Assembly (NCBI GenBank): GCA_045626925.1
Contig: JAZUQZ010000026.1
Span: forward strand, 1-64,000
DNA: 64,000 nucleotides
Direction: 5' to 3'
Origin: Aphodoplasma sp045626925
Lineage (GTDB): Bacteria > Bacillota > Clostridia > UBA1381 > UMGS1253
Shown here: positions 60,926 to 64,000 of the stretch, piece by piece
Position numbering within the stretch: position 1 is the stretch's first letter
Layout of the letters: each line of letters starts with the position of its first letter
Notes under the pieces: generated by a model
The model's input: the letters and a program-made list of their open reading frames with translations, nothing else
The model's database searches: none
Told to the model about the DNA's origin: nothing
Program-made: the position numbers and the translations under genes

Positions 60926-61293
60926 CAACGAAACAGATTGGCGACATATGCGAAAAATATGCGGGAGAGCATCTTGAAAAACAAGGGATGAAAATTCTTG
61001 ATACAAACTTTTATTGTCGCGAGGGAGAACTTGACATTGTTGCGCGCGATGAGGAATATATTGTATTTGTAGAGGTCAAGGCGCGTAAAAATACGACCTT
61101 TGGCGCACCGTGTGAAGCAGTAACATTGTCAAAACAACGCCGACTCATATTGGCAGCGCAAAAGTACCTTATGCAAAGTGAACTTGAAACGGCAGTTCGA
61201 TTTGATATTGTTGAGATTTTGTATAAATTGCAAGACAACAAGGTACAAATTAAAAATATAAATCATATAAAGGGAGCATTTGAGGAGATTTAA
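60922..61293 (+). CDS. YraN family (UPF0102) nuclease-fold protein
   Basis: A 123-residue protein with a restriction-endonuclease-like fold. It shows GDICEKYAGEHLEKQG, the Asp/Glu-Lys pattern EGELDIVARDEEYIVFVEVKAR and SKQRRLILAAQKYL. The family is widespread, often follows rnhB, and is suspected to act in recombination, but no function is proven. It is translationally coupled to rnhB by a 4-bp overlap. Confidence 0.9.
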   Translation: MTTKQIGDICEKYAGEHLEKQGMKILDTNFYCREGELDIVARDEEYIVFVEVKARKNTTFGAPCEAVTLSKQRRLILAAQKYLMQSELETAVRFDIVEILYKLQDNKVQIKNINHIKGAFEEI

Positions 61294-61299
61294 ACTGTT

Positions 61300-62244
61300 A
61301 TGAGGTTCGATTATAAAATAATTGATGCACATTGCGATACGATAGGAGAGATGAATACAAAAACAATACTGAAAAAGAGCAATGGGCATCTTGATATTGA
61401 ACGCATGAAAATGTATCAAAATTATTTACAGGTTTTTGCCGTATGGACAGATGCAACAAATGGCGCAGACAAGCAAAAGCATCAGCAAAAAATAATTATA
61501 GACCGTTTTTATGATGAGATAAATAAAAATGCTGATGCGATTGTACATATTACAAGCAAAGAACAAATCTATCTTGCATGGCAACAAAATAAAATCGCAG
61601 CATTGCTTTCGATAGAGGGAGCGGACTGTGTAAGCAAGATAGAACATATCGACGAACTATACAAAATGGGTGTGCGATGCATTACTCTTACATGGAATGG
61701 TTCAAATTATATTGCAAGTGGCGTCGGTGATGAAAAAGCCGATTTTGGACTTACAGTATTTGGCAAAGAGGCTGTTAAAAAAATGAATGAGCTCGGGATA
61801 TTAGTTGATGTATCGCACCTATCAGAGCGTGGCTTTTGGGATGTTTTATCAGTGACAAATGCACCGATTAGTGCAACTCATTCAAATTCAAAAACAATTT
61901 GTGCGCACAGACGCAATTTGACCGATGAACAATTTGATGCGATTTGTAAAAATGGTGGCGTTGTGGGAATAAATTATTATCCGCTATTTGTAAATGGAAC
62001 AGATAAGGCGTCTATTGATGATATTATAAAGCATATCGAGCATTTTTGTGCTCTTGGTGGCGAGGAGCATATTGGACTTGGCAGTGATTTTGATGGGGTA
62101 GAGGTGTTGCCATATGATTTGTGCGGCGTAGAAGATGTATATAAACTACTTGACAGACTTTTGTCGCTAAATTATAGCGAGCAATTTATTAAAAATTTTT
62201 CACGAGAAAATTTTATGCGCCTATTTAATAGTGTTTTAAAATAA
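61300..62244 (+). CDS. Membrane dipeptidase family (M19) peptidase
   Basis: A 314-residue zinc enzyme of the renal dipeptidase/M19 family, an amidohydrolase-fold TIM barrel. Metal-binding motifs are IIDAHCDT (His), SIEGADCV (bridging Glu), VDVSHLSERGFWDV and ATHSNSKTICAHRRN, and GLGSDFDGVE supplies an Asp. It hydrolyses dipeptides, possibly including D-amino acid forms. No signal peptide is seen, so it is probably cytoplasmic. The gene lies 6 bp after yraN. Confidence 0.93.
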   Translation: MRFDYKIIDAHCDTIGEMNTKTILKKSNGHLDIERMKMYQNYLQVFAVWTDATNGADKQKHQQKIIIDRFYDEINKNADAIVHITSKEQIYLAWQQNKIAALLSIEGADCVSKIEHIDELYKMGVRCITLTWNGSNYIASGVGDEKADFGLTVFGKEAVKKMNELGILVDVSHLSERGFWDVLSVTNAPISATHSNSKTICAHRRNLTDEQFDAICKNGGVVGINYYPLFVNGTDKASIDDIIKHIEHFCALGGEEHIGLGSDFDGVEVLPYDLCGVEDVYKLLDRLLSLNYSEQFIKNFSRENFMRLFNSVLK

Positions 62245-62294
62245 AGGGAACAAAAGCATACAAAACGCGTCATATATTATAAGAGGTGATACAT

Positions 62295-63587
62295 ATGAAA
62301 AAAATAATATCTATAATTGTTTTTACAATACTTTTATTAAATATGTGTCCAGGGGCACTTGCTACATCTTTTTTGGATGTAGGAGATGAGTTTTCGTGGG
62401 CGACAAAATCTATTGAAAAGTTTTATAAAAACAATATTATAGTTGGTGTCGGAGAGGGTAGGTTTGCGCCCGAAAGAAGTGTTACACGCGCCGAATTTGC
62501 AAAGATGCTTGCACTTACATTTGATATAGAAAAGAAAGATGAAATAGCCTATAAGGATGTTGATAAAAATAGCTGGAAATATGAATATATTTGTATGGTA
62601 GATGCATATACAGTTTTACCAAACACCCTTGATAACAGCTATTCAAAAGATGTGTATCTTCCTGATAAAAATGCGTCCCGACAAGAGATTGTGGCTGCAA
62701 TAGCGTCTGTTATAGGTATAGAAAAAATAAATATGAACGACTATCTTGAAGAAAATTTCAAAGATGCTTCGAGTGTGAGCCGCAAAATATACGCTCTTGT
62801 AAATTGTGCGGCAAAAGAAGGCCTGATTTTAGGATATGAGGACTCCACACTTCGACCGAAAGGCGATGTAACGCGTGCTGAGGCAGTCGTATTGCTTGAT
62901 CGTGCGTTAGAATATAAAAAGGCAAATGATGAGATAAAAACACCTGCACCAACCAATTCGCCAAAACCGGTCAAAGACATAACAAGTGTTGTAAGCGTGT
63001 CACAAATGCTTGATAAAAATGAAAAGTGTTATGCACTTTACTATGCTTTTGGCGGTGTTTATCAAGAAAACCCCCTTATTGTCAAAGAGAGTGTTGCAGT
63101 AGGCGGGCTGAAGACAAAAATAGAGGATATTGAATGTGGAGATGTTATTGTATATGGTGTTGATATAAATAAAAAGGTTGAGAGTATAAGAGTCGTTTAT
63201 TCTCCGTCAGATACCGCGCCATCAAGCAGCCTTGCGCTTAATGAAATAATAGCTCCGTCATCAAATATGAATTGGGGAAATTATAGTTCAAACGCGCGAA
63301 CAAAGCTTTGTTTTGGCAAAATTGAATCGTTAAAGAATATGGAAAAAGGCATAGTTCTTACGCTAAACTTTAATGGCGACAAAACCCAGGCGATGCTTTT
63401 GCCATATACTGACGGGGCAAGGCTTTGGGTATATAAGCCGTATATAAATATGCAGGAAAAACGCTTTAATCAAATTGAACTAAGCGATATAGAAGATGGC
63501 GGATACAAAATAAATAAGGATTATGTTTTTGCAAAGTTGTATGATGATGTAGTAACTGATGTAATGATTATTGATTATTATAGATAA
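62295..63587 (+). CDS. S-layer homology domain surface protein
   Basis: A 430-residue exported protein. The signal peptide (1-~23, MKKIISIIVFTILLLNM) is followed by three SLH domains: about 27-75 (with GRFAPERSVTRAEFAKMLA), about 80-145 (LPDKNASRQEIVAAIA) and about 148-205 (STLRPKGDVTRAEAVVLLD). The SLH units anchor proteins to pyruvylated wall polysaccharide. A Pro/Thr linker (KTPAPTNSPKPVKD) leads to a C-terminal domain of about 205 residues that I do not recognise. The ATG follows AGAGGTG. A bidirectional terminator follows. Confidence 0.92.
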   Translation: MKKIISIIVFTILLLNMCPGALATSFLDVGDEFSWATKSIEKFYKNNIIVGVGEGRFAPERSVTRAEFAKMLALTFDIEKKDEIAYKDVDKNSWKYEYICMVDAYTVLPNTLDNSYSKDVYLPDKNASRQEIVAAIASVIGIEKINMNDYLEENFKDASSVSRKIYALVNCAAKEGLILGYEDSTLRPKGDVTRAEAVVLLDRALEYKKANDEIKTPAPTNSPKPVKDITSVVSVSQMLDKNEKCYALYYAFGGVYQENPLIVKESVAVGGLKTKIEDIECGDVIVYGVDINKKVESIRVVYSPSDTAPSSSLALNEIIAPSSNMNWGNYSSNARTKLCFGKIESLKNMEKGIVLTLNFNGDKTQAMLLPYTDGARLWVYKPYINMQEKRFNQIELSDIEDGGYKINKDYVFAKLYDDVVTDVMIIDYYR

Positions 63588-63588
63588 C

Positions 63589-63618
63589 AAAAAAGGTATG
63601 GCGCTTGCCATACCTTTT
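63589..63618. terminator. Bidirectional terminator
   Basis: GGTATGGC (63595-63602) pairs with GCCATACC (63607-63614) with flanking A and T runs, between the convergent SLH gene and prfA. Confidence 0.85.
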
Positions 63619-63628
63619 AAATATAATG

Positions 63629-64000
63629 TTAATTTTGTGCATTTGCTTTAAGCTTTTCACTTTGGTCTGCTGTGTTTAAAGCGTCAATCATCTCGTCTAA
63701 ATCACCATTTAATACTGCATCAAGTCTGTGGAGTGTAAGACCTATACGATGGTCTGTAACGCGCCCTTGTGGAAAATTGTATGTTCTGATTCTTTCACTT
63801 CTGTCGCCTGTACCAACCTGACTTTTTCTGTTTTGAGCAATTTCTTCATGTTGTTGGGAGCTTATAAGGTCGTACAAACGCGAGCGGAGAATTTTCATCG
63901 CTTTATCTTTGTTTTTGTGCTGTGATTTTTCATCCTGACACGATACAACAAGTCCTGTCGGCATGTGAGTGATTCTGACTGCAGAGTCTGTTGTATTTAC
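63629..64000 (-). CDS. prfA: Peptide chain release factor 1 (C-terminal part; start beyond window)
   Basis: The minus-strand frame is open to the window edge; the visible 123 residues are the end of RF-1, which releases peptides at UAA and UAG. Recognisable are NTTDSAVRITHMPTGLVVSCQDE directly after where the GGQ motif would lie, QVGTGDRSERIRTYNFPQGRVTDHRI and the C-terminal helix. RF-1 identity is favoured over RF-2 by the TDSAVRITH segment and the end structure. The GGQ motif itself lies just outside. Confidence 0.92.
   Translation of the reverse strand, partial: VNTTDSAVRITHMPTGLVVSCQDEKSQHKNKDKAMKILRSRLYDLISSQQHEEIAQNRKSQVGTGDRSERIRTYNFPQGRVTDHRIGLTLHRLDAVLNGDLDEMIDALNTADQSEKLKANAQN

Noticed and set aside
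1..64000. CRISPR arrays, insertion sequences, integrases, prophage genes
   Set aside because: No regularly spaced repeats, transposase or phage motifs were found on either strand.

Overview
The window is AT-rich, gene-dense DNA from the chromosome of an anaerobic, low-GC Gram-positive bacterium, most likely an endospore-forming member of the Clostridia from a gut-like habitat. The evidence is the rimP-nusA-rnpM-L7Ae-infB-rbfA-nrnA-truB-ribF order, scpA-scpB-DUF2953-gerW, spoVAC, a SpoIVFB-like protease, purine-rich AGGAGG-type ribosome binding sites, frequent TTG and GTG starts, plant-sugar (uronate/rhamnose) genes and a bacterial microcompartment (BMC) locus. I see no mobile element, prophage, CRISPR array, rRNA or tRNA.

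Layout. 1-4394: the 3' part of a BMC operon with a hexameric shell protein (cut by the window edge), a pentameric vertex protein, a CoA-acylating aldehyde dehydrogenase, a tandem-domain shell protein, PduL phosphotransacylase and a zinc-dependent class II ketose-phosphate aldolase. The aldolase has a C-terminal extension that looks like a cargo-targeting helix. 4395-4801: a terminator, a promoter with a tiny or decayed ORF, then the promoter and double-hairpin leader of the rimP operon. 4802-12639: translation/transcription factor operon ending in ribF. 12720-19370: glmU, pth, mfd and a foldase lipoprotein. 19403-21925 (minus): tRNA nucleotidyltransferase and a cation diffusion facilitator. 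22186-30635: PHP phosphoesterase, AEC transporter, FAD oxidoreductase, an amidohydrolase pair of which one member has lost its metal ligands, a radical-SAM pair, a VOC protein and a LUD protein. 30749-33588 (minus): valS behind a small membrane protein. 33790-36885: site-2 protease, scpAB, DUF2953, gerW. 36941-48464: sugar metabolism and its regulators (two AraC proteins, rhamnulokinase, sugar isomerase, mannonate dehydratase, mannonate oxidoreductase, HAD phosphatase, NahK-like kinase), with a RodA/FtsW protein and an acyl-CoA synthetase between them. 48495-56488: mntP, apt, rnr, a SpoIVFA/FB-like pair, DUF1015, spoVAC, D-lactate dehydrogenase. 56531-64000: phosphodiester glycosidase, DUF4364, an Fe-S protein, rnhB, yraN, a dipeptidase, an S-layer-anchored protein and the 3' part of prfA.

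How the genes work together. The BMC operon looks like a sugar-phosphate/aldehyde compartment: the aldolase would release an aldehyde, the dehydrogenase would turn it into acyl-CoA, and PduL into acyl phosphate. The signature enzyme and substrate lie outside the window or are unknown. Nearly every convergent gene pair is separated by one strong symmetrical hairpin flanked by A and T runs, which serves as a bidirectional terminator. Several predicted sigma-A promoters carry an extended -10 (TGnTATAAT). Possible sporulation-sigma promoters lie ahead of the SpoIVF-like pair (sigma-E type) and spoVAC (sigma-G type).

The most interesting points are the aldolase-containing BMC with its C-terminal targeting peptide, the metal-free amidohydrolase partner, the altered nucleotidyltransferase signature of GlmU, and the reduced SpoIVF and SpoVA modules.
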